Positions 53,822 through 64,000 of a DNA stretch of 64,000 bases are shown piece after piece (position 1 is the first letter of the stretch; each line of letters begins with the position of its first letter). The DNA lies in contig JBAJFE010000011.1 in NCBI GenBank assembly GCA_037903355.1, positions 877,001 through 941,000 of the forward strand, read 5' to 3'. This DNA comes from Trichuris trichiura (Eukaryota > Nematoda > Enoplea > Trichinellida > Trichuridae). The translations under genes were made by a program, and so were the position numbers. The notes under the pieces were generated by a model. The model ran no database searches, was not told the DNA's origin, and saw only the letters and a list, made by a program, of their open reading frames with translations.

Positions 53822-55506
53822 ATGGCTACTGCGCTGGCTGAAATTGGCATAAACTTGGTATTATACTACCATTTATAGCAAAATATCGTGACATTTTTCA
53901 CGATTTCAGGAACAAGATTTAGGCCCCAAAGATGTGGTCACGGCGATGGAACTGGTCCCGGAGGACGAGGATACGGATCCGCTAGCTCGCGAAAAATATC
54001 TTAGATATAAGGTAAGCCCTTGTAGCTTTTTGTTTCCAAAGCAAGCGAAACGTCTTTGCAGAAGCTTGAACAAGGATTGCAGTTGTTGCGGATGCAAGTG
54101 TCTTACGTAAAAGCGGAACAGCGAAACTTGCGCAAGGAACAGTTGCACGCTCAAGAGGAGGTGAAACGAATTCAATCTGTACCATTGGTCATTGGACAGT
54201 TTTTGGAAGCGGTTGACCAGAACTACGCCATCGTTGGCTCAACTACTGGTATGACGTCATAAAGCAAAAATGTTTCCGTTTTAACTTTGTTTTCAAGGCT
54301 CAAACTATTACGTACGTATTCTGTCGACCATCGATCGCGAATTGCTAAAACCCGGTTCGAGTGTCGCTTTGCATAAGTACAGTAATGCTCTAGTTGACGT
54401 TCTACCACCGGAAGCCGACTCCAGCATTGCTATGCTTCGAGCTGGTGCGCCTTTGACTACGTGTTGCTTTTCTATTCCACTTTTGTCTTCTTTGTTTTTC
54501 AGACGAAAAGCCGGACGTAAGCTATCTGGACATTGGCGGATTGGATGTTCAAAAACAGGAAGTCCGAGAAGCAGTGGAACTTCCATTGACGCATTTTGAA
54601 TTGTACCAACAAATAGGCATTGACCCTCCGCAAGGTGTACTTCTTTACGGTCCGCCGGGATGTGGTAAAACAATGCTCGCCAAGGCAGTAGCTCATCACA
54701 CAACCGGTAACAAATGGACATTTTGACAATGTGAGGGGTAGTCGAACAAAAAGTTTTCTTCAGCGGCGTTTATTCGTGTTGTCGGCAGCGAGTTTGTACA
54801 AAAATATCTTGGCGAAGGGCCAAGAATGGTTCGGGATGTCTTTCGTTTAGCTCGAGAAAATGCTCCGGCTATTATTTTCATCGACGAAATTGACGCTATA
54901 GCGACGAAACGTTTCGACGCTCAAACTGGAGGTACTAAACATTTGAATATGTTTACGCGTATATCGTATTCTATTAAATAGCGGACAGAGAGGTGCAACG
55001 AATTCTTCTTGAACTTCTCAACCAAATGGATGGATTCGACAGAAATGCGAACGTCAGGGTATAGTGCGGTTTTCAATTTTAAAATCAATTATTTTTAAGC
55101 CATCTTTCCTTGCAGGTTATAATGGCTACGAACAGAGCGGACACGTTGGATCCCGCGTTGCTTCGACCGGGTCGGTTGGATCGCAAAATCGAATTTCCAT
55201 TGCCGGATCGTAGACAGAAGCGCCTCGTATTTACCACCATTGCGTCAAGAATGAATTTGCACGACGATGTAGACTTGGAAGATTTGGTATCTCGACCAGA
55301 CAAAGTGACAGGAGCTGACATCAATGCAATCTGCCAAGAGGTTACTTAAGCCTAAAACCGTTTTCTTTTATGTTATTACTTTGCCTTTTAAGGCGGGAAT
55401 GCTGGCCGTCAGAGAAAACCGATATGTCGTAATGGCTAAGGACTTTGAGAAAGCCCACAAGACAGTCATGCGTAAAAACGAACTTGACTTTGAATTCTAC
55501 GATTGA
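53822..55506 (+). CDS. rpt-3: 26S proteasome regulatory ATPase Rpt3 (PSMC4)
   Basis: AAA+ subunit of the 19S base ring that unfolds ubiquitinated substrates. Nine exons (53822-53857, 53910-54011, 54062-54248, 54298-54444, 54503-54706, 54764-54931, 54982-55058, 55116-55340, 55393-55506) join in phase to 419 residues, matching the family length. An N-terminal coiled coil (about residues 45-85) is followed by the OB domain. Walker A GPPGCGKT is at about 207-214, Walker B IIFIDEID with Asp266-Glu267, and the [15 protein letters not shown] region follows. The C-terminus FYD fits the HbYX motif that docks into the 20S ring. It is distinguished from other Rpt subunits by [21 protein letters not shown]. 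All introns are about 50-60 nt with GT-AG ends. Confidence 0.97.
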
Positions 55507-56227
55507 GCTGTCAGTGATGCACTTAACAAGTATTTGTAGTTAAACCAGTTTTTAACCTTTAAAAATGACTTGTCTTTTTGACGTCATTGGCGCTACTTGT
55601 ATGCGACGGTTAACCATCCTCTAGAATGCGTCGAAAACAAAGAATGTTAAGTTTAATCTACAGTTGCCTTGTAATAAAGTATGATGCATGCCGGAATAAC
55701 GTAGTGGAAAAAGATGGCAGATAGATTGCGATTTTCGCAGTTTAGTTAATGACAATCAAGCGCGGTCTAGAAATGTAAAGTATAGAATGTTCTGCCGATG
55801 ATGTTAATGCCCATCATATCCGTAGCAGATGGTTTAGCAGTCCTTTAATCATACCTGTAACTTTACGCACAGGCGCTCAGGTAATTTTTACATTACTCGA
55901 TGCCTTGAAATCGCGACGGAAATGACGCTAGCAGTTATAATGCGGTTATGCTTATTCATTGTGTATGAAACCCATAGCTCAAGAACGATAATTCAACTAA
56001 CGTTTTGTTACAAAAAAGAAAACGTGAAATCATACAATTAACTCTTTTAACGGCATACAGTAAGAAATGTTCTACTTAGTATTATTAATTGGTGTTATGA
56101 TTTTAACGTATCCAACAATGCTGAGAATACAGCTTTGGTTGTTGAAAACTTGTATCAAATTTAAAAATCAAGTTTGTGCATAGGCATAAAAAAACAAGTA
56201 AAAATATAGTGTTGAGTTACTTATTAA

Positions 56228-57701
56228 ATGATTAAAGTGTTGGAATACATCATGGCCAATTCCTGCGTTTGTGAGAATAGGTCTTTTCAAAACGCGGCCC
56301 AGACTTACAGTATAGTAACTGAATGCAGGTAAGTAAAGTGAAAATTCAAATTTTCGTATGTCAGAACCCTTCTTAGTCTCGGCAAATGAACGTTATTTTA
56401 GCTGTTGCCAAAAGTGAACTCTTTTTCTGCCAGGTATCACTGTCCAAGGAACCAGTTGCTGTATACAGAAGTGACCGGGAGCAAATCGTCCCGCGGAAAG
56501 GACCCCATTTTCAGCTAAGGCTTTGGCAGCGTAAACTTGGCAGCATCAATTTTAGCGTTGGCATTTAAATGTTTCCTTACTTCACCTGCATTGCACTTTT
56601 CATACTGTACTTTCGGGGGCACTTTTCGACAAGAGCGCAAAAGCTCTGCATACGCTTTAGAAAGGTAAGCAATTCACAAGATGCTCATTTTTTTTGAAAC
56701 AAGAATTATCCAATCAATAATCTATCGACAAACTGAGAAAACGCTTCAGTACAGATTAGTACTAACAAAAAGTGGTTTACCTTTTGGCTTCTCAAACGTG
56801 GTTATTGTTCGCAAGAAAAAGTCAACGTCCCTAAAACAAACTAACTGTTAGCAAAAGTTCTTCGTGTAAATACAATTTTAAAACTATCGTAACATTCAAA
56901 ATTGGATGCTCAGGAACGGTAACTCAAAGCAACCTTTACTACAATCAAACAATAAGTTTGACGAAATCCCTAAACAGTATTGCTTTCAGGAACAGTCGAG
57001 TAACCAGAATTACTGAATTGGAAGGTTAGTCCAGCTAACGTGTAAGCTATCATTGGCTATCCTGTTTAAATTGTCTAAAATACAGTATGAAAGAAAATGC
57101 AGGTTTTGTAAAAACTGTTTTGAAAATGTTGATGATTTGAATGCCACTATAAGCATGAAGGCAATCAAGGCAGCAACACTGACTGGTATGAACACAGTAG
57201 TTGGAAACATAGTCAGTTGCACAGTTGCAGCAACGGTCGCAATTACTTACAGCTTTATGAAATGGACGGAGCAGCTGCGGCAGACGTTATCTTAAAGATG
57301 ATCAAAGTACATAGGAAGAAAGACATAAAAGCAATTGTCATTCTCACGGACACTTTATCTACGAAGATGTCAGTCAATACTCTGCGCGCAGTTTAAATCT
57401 TCCAGCAGCTGATCTAAAAACTGTTACTTTCCGCTAATGGTTTTGAAATTGGTGGCGAAACGCCTTAAATTTTTCTTTTCCCGTCGCAGCTACTATTCAT
57501 CCGAGCAGAAATGTTGCGAAGTTGACTCATTTAGTAAGCGCTTACGAAAAGGACTTGGCGACAGCGGCGTCGGAGCGAAAGTTATTTAGGTCGTTTCGAT
57601 GGCTATTGCAAGCTGTACTTCAAAAACTTTGTTCTCACAGACAAACATTGCATTTAGAGTATACCTTTTCCATCAACCAATCTCGTCAGTCAGCGCAATA
57701 G
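56228..57701 (+). CDS. Probable multi-exon gene of unknown function
   Basis: Several stretches look coding and have splice signals. 56228-56328 starts with ATG and ends TGCAG|GTAAGT. An acceptor at 56434 continues the frame in phase (HCPRNQLLYTEVTG). An open stretch about 56547-56664 ends GAAAG|GTAAGC. 57086-57185 reads YERKCRFCKNCFENVDDLN. 57490-57701 begins after a pyrimidine-rich acceptor and ends in TAG (LVSAYEKDLATAASERKLFRS). I could not connect them all in one phase and recognise no family. The Cys-rich parts could be metal-binding. The existence of a gene is likelier than this exact structure. Confidence 0.3.
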
Positions 57702-58436
57702 GCAGAACGATAAAACAGACCTATACGAACAGGACGAAAATGATCACCGGACGATAAAGTGCACAGTGATACATATCATTACGCGTATTGAATGAAAGTT
57801 CATTAATATTGCATCAAGCCAGTCAGTGTACCGAAACTGGAAAGTTATAAATTTCACTTATTGGCGTCACTGAAGAAAGATCAACAATGATATTTGAACG
57901 AAGCTGAAGTGGAGCAAAGATGCTTTACTACACAACAACCGCTGCTACTCGTATTTCCATTATTCTATTATTTTCAAATTCGAAATGTATTAACAGCCGC
58001 GGACGTTAACGTGGATCAACGACTGCGTTCTTTTTGAAAATTTCAATTGAATACGATCAATAAGTGACGGAACGACGATACAACTACTATTTTTAGGAAG
58101 GAATGTACGGTTGCTGTAGCGAGTCAAGTGAACTTTTGCTATTCGGAAAGAACAAAGAGAGCGACTACTTTTCGTCAAGCTGTCTATGCTCTCACTTTAA
58201 TCGATTCGACTGCGTAACTTAACAGCTACAATACATAGCGAAAGTGAGTCAATAAAACACCCAAAACGGCAACTTGACTATCAATGGAGCGACTTAAAAC
58301 GCGAAAAGGTAACTTCACTTAGCTTGCAATTTCGCTTTAACAGCTTCGCCATGCAACAAAGTATCGTATTCGTCGAAGCGTTTGTTTTACGAGCTATTTT
58401 TTACGCTAAAAAAATTCGTTTCTTCAGATTTTGACA

Positions 58437-58689
58437 CCACAAAAGATGCAAGGAAAAGGGCAAAATCAATCGAACCGTAAAAGTGGCAATTTTTGCTCAA
58501 CCGATCGGACTTTTCAAAAAAGAACGCAAGTCGCAGCCGCTATTGTTCAATTTAAATTTTCAAAATTATCAGCTTCGACATTCGCCACCTTGCCACCGTC
58601 AACGGTCAGTTGGTAGCTTACAAAATTTTTGCAAACAAGTTTTATCAAAAAGAATTAAAAAGCCGGAAACAATCGAGCATTCCTATTAG
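58437..58689 (+). CDS. Possible C-terminal exon with a SOCS-box-like end
   Basis: An 84-codon open stretch ending in TAG. It reads KVAIFAQPIGLFKKE and ends SVGSLQNFCKQVLSKRIKKP. The SLQxxCxxxL...I pattern is like the BC box of SOCS-box proteins, which recruit elongin and cullin E3 ligases, but the usual LPLP part is missing. It may belong to the gene starting at 56228. Low confidence in both the reading and the family. Confidence 0.25.
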
Positions 58690-59586
58690 TAGACATCCGT
58701 ACTCGATAGTGTGTCATCAATTTACCGATAACGTTCAGACGACTGTTGTCTGAATCCAGCCACTAATAGATGATGCGCTCAGAAAAGAGGAATGACCAAA
58801 CTGCAAATAAATAGAGAAATGTAGCAACGACAGGTGTCCCTTCCAATGGGTGAAGGACCGCCAAGCAGGTGGCGAACATGGCAATACGCACTTGTTCCGG
58901 AAATACACGTGATTTAACTTACAAGAAAAAAGCTTATCAGAGGAGGGGGCAAACGACTAGCAAGCCAAACAAAAAAAAATATGGCACCCCACCGATAAAA
59001 TTCAGCCTTACGGACGAAGGGAAATTTTTTTTTTTGCAATGTTTGCGAATTACTTGGCTATATGCTTAACGCGTGATTCAGCGTTCCAAGCGGACTGCAA
59101 AAGCACATTCAACCCGCCTTGACGTTGCTTAAATTTGATTTATTGACCTGCAGGTACAAATGTTTCTTACAGTAAAACAATAGAAGCGGTCGTCCATCTG
59201 GCGAGCGAGCGAGCTGTGAGCGTTACGCCGCCGGCTGGCGGTGCAGCATGATAAAAGTAGCCTTTTTTGATCGAATTCCCCACTGGGACATCACGTCGTC
59301 GTTGTCGTCTGCGACCTTCGCGGCTAAGGAAGCAGCTGTTGACTGGCTCGTTTTTGTCCTGTCGAACAAGTTGGGAGGCACCGAAAAATTGCCCAGCATG
59401 CAGATGGTTAACAGACGCAATTCCCTCGGCGCAGACAGAAGGCAGACGGGTGCCGATGTTGTGCCCATTACGGCGTTATAAGTTGGCCGATTGTTGGGTC
59501 GAGCCGTCAGTACGCCGTTGGACAGCCCCCAGTCAAGGACAAGCCGAGTGAGTACCTATTGAATGGCCACTTCTCGCCTCCGTGGG

Positions 59587-59609
59587 ACACACACACACAC
59601 ACATACACA
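59587..59609. repeat. CA dinucleotide microsatellite
   Basis: About eight ACs, then one AT-interrupted unit (ACATACACA). A plain simple repeat. Confidence 0.85.
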
Positions 59610-59878
59610 ATAGCTTACTCTTCCTTTATAGTTATCATCTGTGCTGACTAATGCAAAGTGGCTCGCCGCATGTCGACTGCAAAATGATCAAAAAAACCGC
59701 CGAGCGAAGTGACGCGATTTCAAAAATCAGATTTGCAGGTACTATTATCCAGACGCGAGCGCGCGCGCGCACTGTAGGCTTTTGGCTGAATCGGCGCGGT
59801 GTGGTTGTGTGTGTTTCTTTATTCGGTTCTCCATTGTTGCGTTATTAGCGACCTTGATCGTGACAGCTGCCTCGGGCG

Positions 59879-60301
59879 GTGCAAGTCGAACAATGGTGGT
59901 TCACCTCAGATGATGACGACGATGATGGCGCGCGCGCGCAAATTATTTTTCGCCTTTTTCTCCTTCTCTGTCTCTCGCTCACATTGAAGCTGTCCGCTGT
60001 CAAGGCCTGTGTCGCAGCGATGACTGGTGCACCGATCGATGCGGCTAAGAAGTACCGTTTCCAGGGCAGCCCCATGGAAACGAAGGCACCGTTATTTTAT
60101 CTTAGCCGCTGTCGTCATTTGTACGAGCGCATGGTTCGTTCGTTGCTCGAAGGTCGCTGTAAACGGGCTTATCACTTGGCTACGAGCAGACTACCAAAAA
60201 CAGAGAAGATAACTAATTGCTTATGGCAAGTTTATTGGTCGTCCATCGCCGATGGCGTCCACCGCCGACAGCTTCCGATGGGACAGGAAGTGCGCCGTTA
60301 G
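59879..60301 (+). CDS. Unrecognised 140-codon open frame
   Basis: Longest plausible single frame of the GC-richer region. It begins with an acidic Asp run (DDDDDDG, from a GAT/GAC microsatellite), then a strongly hydrophobic stretch (FRLFLLLCLSLTLKL). After that comes a basic, Cys-containing tail (KKYRFQGSP, RCRHLYERMVRSLL). If a start lay just before the hydrophobic part it would make a signal peptide. No homology recognised, and the repeat-derived start argues for caution. Confidence 0.2.
   Translation: MQVEQWWFTSDDDDDDGARAQIIFRLFLLLCLSLTLKLSAVKACVAAMTGAPIDAAKKYRFQGSPMETKAPLFYLSRCRHLYERMVRSLLEGRCKRAYHLATSRLPKTEKITNCLWQVYWSSIADGVHRRQLPMGQEVRR
59908..59927. repeat. GAT/GAC trinucleotide microsatellite
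   Basis: GATGATGACGACGATGATGG encodes Asp in the overlapping plus-strand frame. A second GAT run lies at about 60551-60573. Confidence 0.6.
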
Positions 60302-60607
60302 CATATTGAAAGGATGCTGCGGCCGGATGAGGTGACCAGTTTTGCATAAGCGTACTTTTGGAGAGGTAGGCTTACGATTGATGACTGCCATCGCCGACAG
60401 TCAATTATCCGGTGCTCCAGTTCAATCTGCGATTAGGCGCCGTGCTTTTCATTGTGCTCTGCACAATGTAGCTACTGAGCGGACAGCCAATAATTATTGC
60501 CTGCAACAGGACAAGTCGCATCGTAGTCGCCAACCTTGGCAAAGCTGTATGATTGTGATGATGATGATGATGGCAGTTGCTGGCGACAGTTCCATGTCGC
60601 TGACTCT

Positions 60608-60645
60608 AAGCGACTCGCGTCCTCCTCGAAGAGGACGAGTCGCTT
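60608..60645. repeat. Stable 38-nt hairpin
   Basis: AAGCGACTCGCGTCCTC and GAGGACGAGTCGCTT form a stem of 9 plus 6 base pairs with a single small bulge and a short loop (CTCGAA region). It is GC-rich and nearly perfect. It could act in RNA as a structural element, or be an accident of the GC-richer sequence. Confidence 0.5.
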
Positions 60646-61153
60646 GTTGCCAAGAGACGACGCCCCCAAGCAGGTCATCCAACAGCATTTCAACCAATCA
60701 TCGCGGCCGCCAAAGTAAGTTTCAAATGCGTGCATGTTTCTATTTTGTCATGTATGCGCTCACGCTCACCACCCCATGGACGCTGCTGCTTCTTCGACTG
60801 TCTCATTTCAGCGTGGTGCTATTCGGCCCCTGTTGGTCAACAATGATTCGTCGTTGGAAGTAACTCTATTCAAATTTTTCTTAGTCCAGCCACCTGTCCA
60901 CCAAGGCCATAAGTGATATTGATTAGTTAGTAACTGTAGCCGACTAGCAGCAATCGAACATTATCCATTTGACAACACTGTGACGACTGCCTATTGCTGT
61001 CCAAAGAATGTACGCTTTGGGATTTGTTTTTAGAGAACAAGCCAATTCCGGACGATCCAAAGTGAGAGGAAAAGTTTTGACGACAATAAATCGATCAGTG
61101 AGAATCCAGTCCTTGTCGACTGTCAGCGTCAGCCGTCGTCATAACGCGTCCAT

Positions 61154-61174
61154 TCTCTCTCTCTCTCTCTCTAT
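61154..61174. repeat. CT dinucleotide microsatellite
   Basis: About nine CT units (TCTCTCTCTCTCTCTCTCT). A GA-rich stretch (GAGAGAGATGG) about 65 bp downstream could pair with it. Confidence 0.85.
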
Positions 61175-63332
61175 CCACCATTGCCTCAAAGCTCGTACGC
61201 GCCGCTTTTGCGAAGAGTGAGTTGGAGGACGGAGAGACAATGAGAGAGAGATGGGATTTGTCTCAGACTTTGCCTGCGCTTTGAATGGCACTGGATGAAT
61301 TCACGGCTGCCATCTTCGGACCGTGTTTTCATCAGTGCTATCAAAAGATCGGCGAACAAACGCCACCCATCCCCGTAAGCGACAGCCCGCCGCCATAGCT
61401 GTGTCTCTATACCTTAGCAGCATAGCTGGTGATTGTAGCGTTCCCGGCGCTTGGCACTGTAAGAATTCACAGAGAGAAGAATTATGTACTCGTGGATTCT
61501 TCTGTGTCAAACGCTGAGACCGGCTTTTTCGTCATTGTCGTCATCGCCGCCATCCGGACAGATAAAGTGATGACGTAAGAAAAATGGTATGCTCGCGAAT
61601 TCGGTGTTTTGCATTTATTTCTTTGCAGCGACAACGGAAAAAAGCGCCTCAACCTTATACGCCTGACAGCAAAGCGTAAAAAAGAAAATTAAACAACCAT
61701 TTTCGATGACGTCATCATCGGGCATCCAGACTACCATGCATGGCTAAGTGAGTTTTCCAATCGCAACCGGGTTCACGTTTGTATAAGCTGAGAATAAGGA
61801 AGCCGTGAGAGTCTTGCGGGGTATGCTGAGCCTAAAAGGTGAGCTTAAGATAAGCTCTTTGTTCAATAGCTCAAGTGTAGCCGTCATACCTTCAGCTTGG
61901 AACGGTGAACGTCGATTTCGCATGGAAACTTTGCAATCAAATACCTATAGCGCAAGTCTACATTTGGCGTGCTTCGAATGGTCACCTCCAATTGCAAGCT
62001 GCTAAACACGGAGCCTCATGTACAAAAACGGAAAAGCCCTCTTGCAGTTTTGCTGTTTACCAGGACGACAAGTTCCACAGGGAGAAGGAAGCATTTTTGA
62101 ACAGCCTATCTGGCAACGGCTCCTCTTTGAAGAAACCTATCATTTTGTCCAATGCGTTTCGCGGTTTCAATCCGCTAAAACGAATGGCCACGTCGACGAC
62201 GTTGACATTTTCGTGAAGGATGAAAACGCTGGGTTCAACTGTTTCCATCTTGTCCAATGAGGTGACACATCAAGGGCGCGCCAAACGGGCTCCGCGGACA
62301 ATATTTTGCCCCTTCCTCGCGCAGACGCCAAAGAGAACGTAGAGAAGACTTATTGTATCGCAACGTTGCTACAGTGTTGATGCTTCCGACGCACCGGTTA
62401 GAAGACAGGCCACGTTCGCCCCTTTGTTTTCAAACCAGTTTGTATGATCAACCAGCCGGTTGGAACAACCGGATCGGCCTCAATAAGCGCGCACGAAAAG
62501 ATAGGCACAATGTCTGCTTGTCGCCAGTGAAAACTGCCAATGCTGTCTGTCTGCTAAAGGCAACTTTCCTTCCCCTCATCACTGTGACACAATTCGGTCG
62601 TAGCGTCTGCATTTATCGTTTGAAAATGATTGATCACCCGACAGGTGGCTCATCTCTATAGGCGTTATCAGCGCAAACGGTGGACAGTTGTAATCGGCGA
62701 TTGGAACAAACTGTGTGCTTCTCAAAACGTGACTAACATAATAAATATAGAAACAATAAAATTGCTTAGGAAAAATAAAATTGAACAGCAAACTATCTTA
62801 CCCGACAAAGTTGGACACGCTGATCGCTGTACCGACACAGATGCGTCATCGCGGATGGACATTTTGTCAGCGTTAATACTGGTTTATTCGGCCAAGAATT
62901 GCGTAGTCTAAACTGTTATGTGCACTGCGAAATTTAAGCAAAAATTACTACATTAATCTACGCGATTATCTAAAGGATAATTATGGTAGGCTGAGAGGGT
63001 ACGAAAGCCATTCTCATCCTGTGTCTTTGAAAGAAAGCGTTTACCTCTAATGGAGAAAGCAAAACAACGCTTTTGATGCGCAAGACAGCCTAAGAATGAG
63101 ACAGTTGCTGCGCAGGAACACCTCGAGAAAAGGAAAATTAATGCGCAGCGTACATGCGCGAACCTTTGCCTTACCTCACGCAAGTGCCATGCCGGGAAAA
63201 GCGCAGGGAACCGTCGAGCAATGATGCACACTACGAGAGGCTAAAATGGACGCCAATTTCAAATAAACAAAATTCAAATAGTAAATACAGTATGGAATTA
63301 ACATGAACATCATTTACTTCTTTACAGTTTTC

Positions 63333-64000
63333 ATGGTAAGGGCGAGCAGCAGAGCACTGTTTCCGGAGCACAACAGCGGTTCGCAATGTGCGGACACTTC
63401 TCAGCAGCGCGGAAACTGCAAATATCTGGCGGAAAATGTGCTTCAAAGTAAGCGTGCAAACTACGGTGTGAAAATGTTTTCTATCGTTCCCCTAACAGAT
63501 CCCGTAATTGAACAGTTGGTCCGGGCCATAAGGCAAAGCGGCTGGTAAGTTTACAGCCCACTCGCAGTGCAGTGCAAGTGTGCATTTTGGAAGTTTACAA
63601 TTTTTCGCCGTCACTTCTCCTTGCCGCGTTGCAGCTATTTCAATTTCGGACGAAACGTAGCGTACGAAAAGTGCGCAAAAAATGTGTGCGGAGGTTTTGA
63701 CTGGAAAAATCATCAAGTACAAATGACGCGACATTTACTTACCGTATTCCAACAGTGATCATTTTTTGACAGGTGATATTGTGCGCCAATGAAAATCAGA
63801 CGGAAAAGAAAGTACTAAAGGCATTGGCCCACGAGTTGGTGCACATGTTTGACTCGTGCAGAGCCGGCTTTAATTTGGAAAGCATCGAAGATCTGGCATG
63901 CTCGGAGGTTACAACCTTAGCTCATGTTGGAGTGATGCTGAAATTTGAATTTCTCCCTTAGATAAGGGCAGCCAATTTGATTCACTGTCAACCTGTCCAC
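63333..64000 (+). CDS. atp23: Mitochondrial inner-membrane metalloprotease ATP23, 3' end off the right edge
   Basis: Processes mitochondrial ATP synthase subunit 6 and assists its assembly in yeast; the animal homologue is XRCC6BP1. Exons 63333-63544, 63635-63716, 63773-63907 and 63962 onward join in phase. The zinc-protease motif is HELVH within LAHELVHMFDSCRA, followed by DLACSE|IRAANL, matching the family's HELIHAFDHCRA...HLACSEVRAANL. An upstream Cys pair (EKCAKNVCGGFD) matches CEDCNGNVSGGFD. The start ATG at 63333 directly follows an acceptor-like TTTACAG at 63327, so there may be a 5' untranslated exon or an earlier start. N-terminal residues are Ser- and Gln-rich. Confidence 0.93.

Larger units (their letters stand above)
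58690..63332. other. GC-richer region with microsatellites, coding content unclear
   Basis: From about 59150 to 62600 the sequence looks richer in G+C than its surroundings and has longer open frames. These are 59223-59468 minus, 59248-59481 plus, 59879-60301 plus (140 codons), 60342-60863 plus (173 codons) and 62057-62257 minus. None resembles a family I know, and they conflict in strand. Microsatellites are listed separately. It could be a set of 5' exons and regulatory DNA of a gene outside the window, or lineage-specific genes. Confidence 0.35.

Noticed and set aside
56228..57701. Identification as a MutS-type (MSH) protein
   Set aside because: Considered from a few residues only. No Walker motifs or other MutS signatures are visible.

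Overview
The window is nuclear DNA of a metazoan, most probably a nematode. Genes are split by short spliceosomal introns, many only about 45-60 nt. There are no bacterial operons or ribosome-binding sites. An intronless major-sperm-protein-domain gene at 50818-51213 is the main pointer to Nematoda. A HEY-type bHLH gene would be unusual in Caenorhabditis-like nematodes, so an early-branching (Dorylaimia-like) nematode is my inference, not something the sequence proves.

I rebuilt exon-intron structures by hand for ten genes, using splice sites, reading phase and conservation of the encoded family. Left to right they are: the 5' part of RNA polymerase II large subunit (minus, 1-4084, running off the left edge); a secreted two-repeat dermatopontin-like gene (minus, 6658-9610); trehalase A (minus, 16647-18589); trehalase B (minus, 25308-27315); a strongly diverged catalase-fold gene (minus, 29292 to about 32803); MO25/CAB39 (minus, 33215-34974); a HEY-like repressor (plus, 38789-41673); ribosomal protein eL33/RPL35A (minus, 41818-42385); PINCH/UNC-97 with five LIM domains (minus, 43555-44847); the MSP-domain gene (minus, 50818-51213); the proteasome ATPase Rpt3/PSMC4 (plus, 53822-55506); and the protease ATP23 (plus, 63333 to the right edge). 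A partly resolved gene of unknown function probably lies at 56228-58689.

The genes are mostly unrelated housekeeping and developmental functions: transcription, translation, proteolysis, LKB1-kinase scaffolding, integrin adhesion, trehalose breakdown. The two trehalases are a same-strand duplication with identical internal exon lengths. The catalase-fold gene starts shortly downstream of MO25 on the same strand, which would allow co-transcription, but no direct evidence for that is visible. Long AT-rich gaps (10-16.6 kb, 18.6-25.3 kb, 35-38.8 kb, 45-50.8 kb) hold no recognised genes. The stretch 59.15-62.6 kb looks richer in G+C and carries several microsatellites.

The most unusual observations are: a catalase-fold gene that has lost the catalytic His, Asn and haem-ligand segment; three introns best explained by GC-AG splicing; a 244-bp near-perfect inverted repeat between RPL35A and PINCH; and two other miRNA-precursor-sized hairpins.
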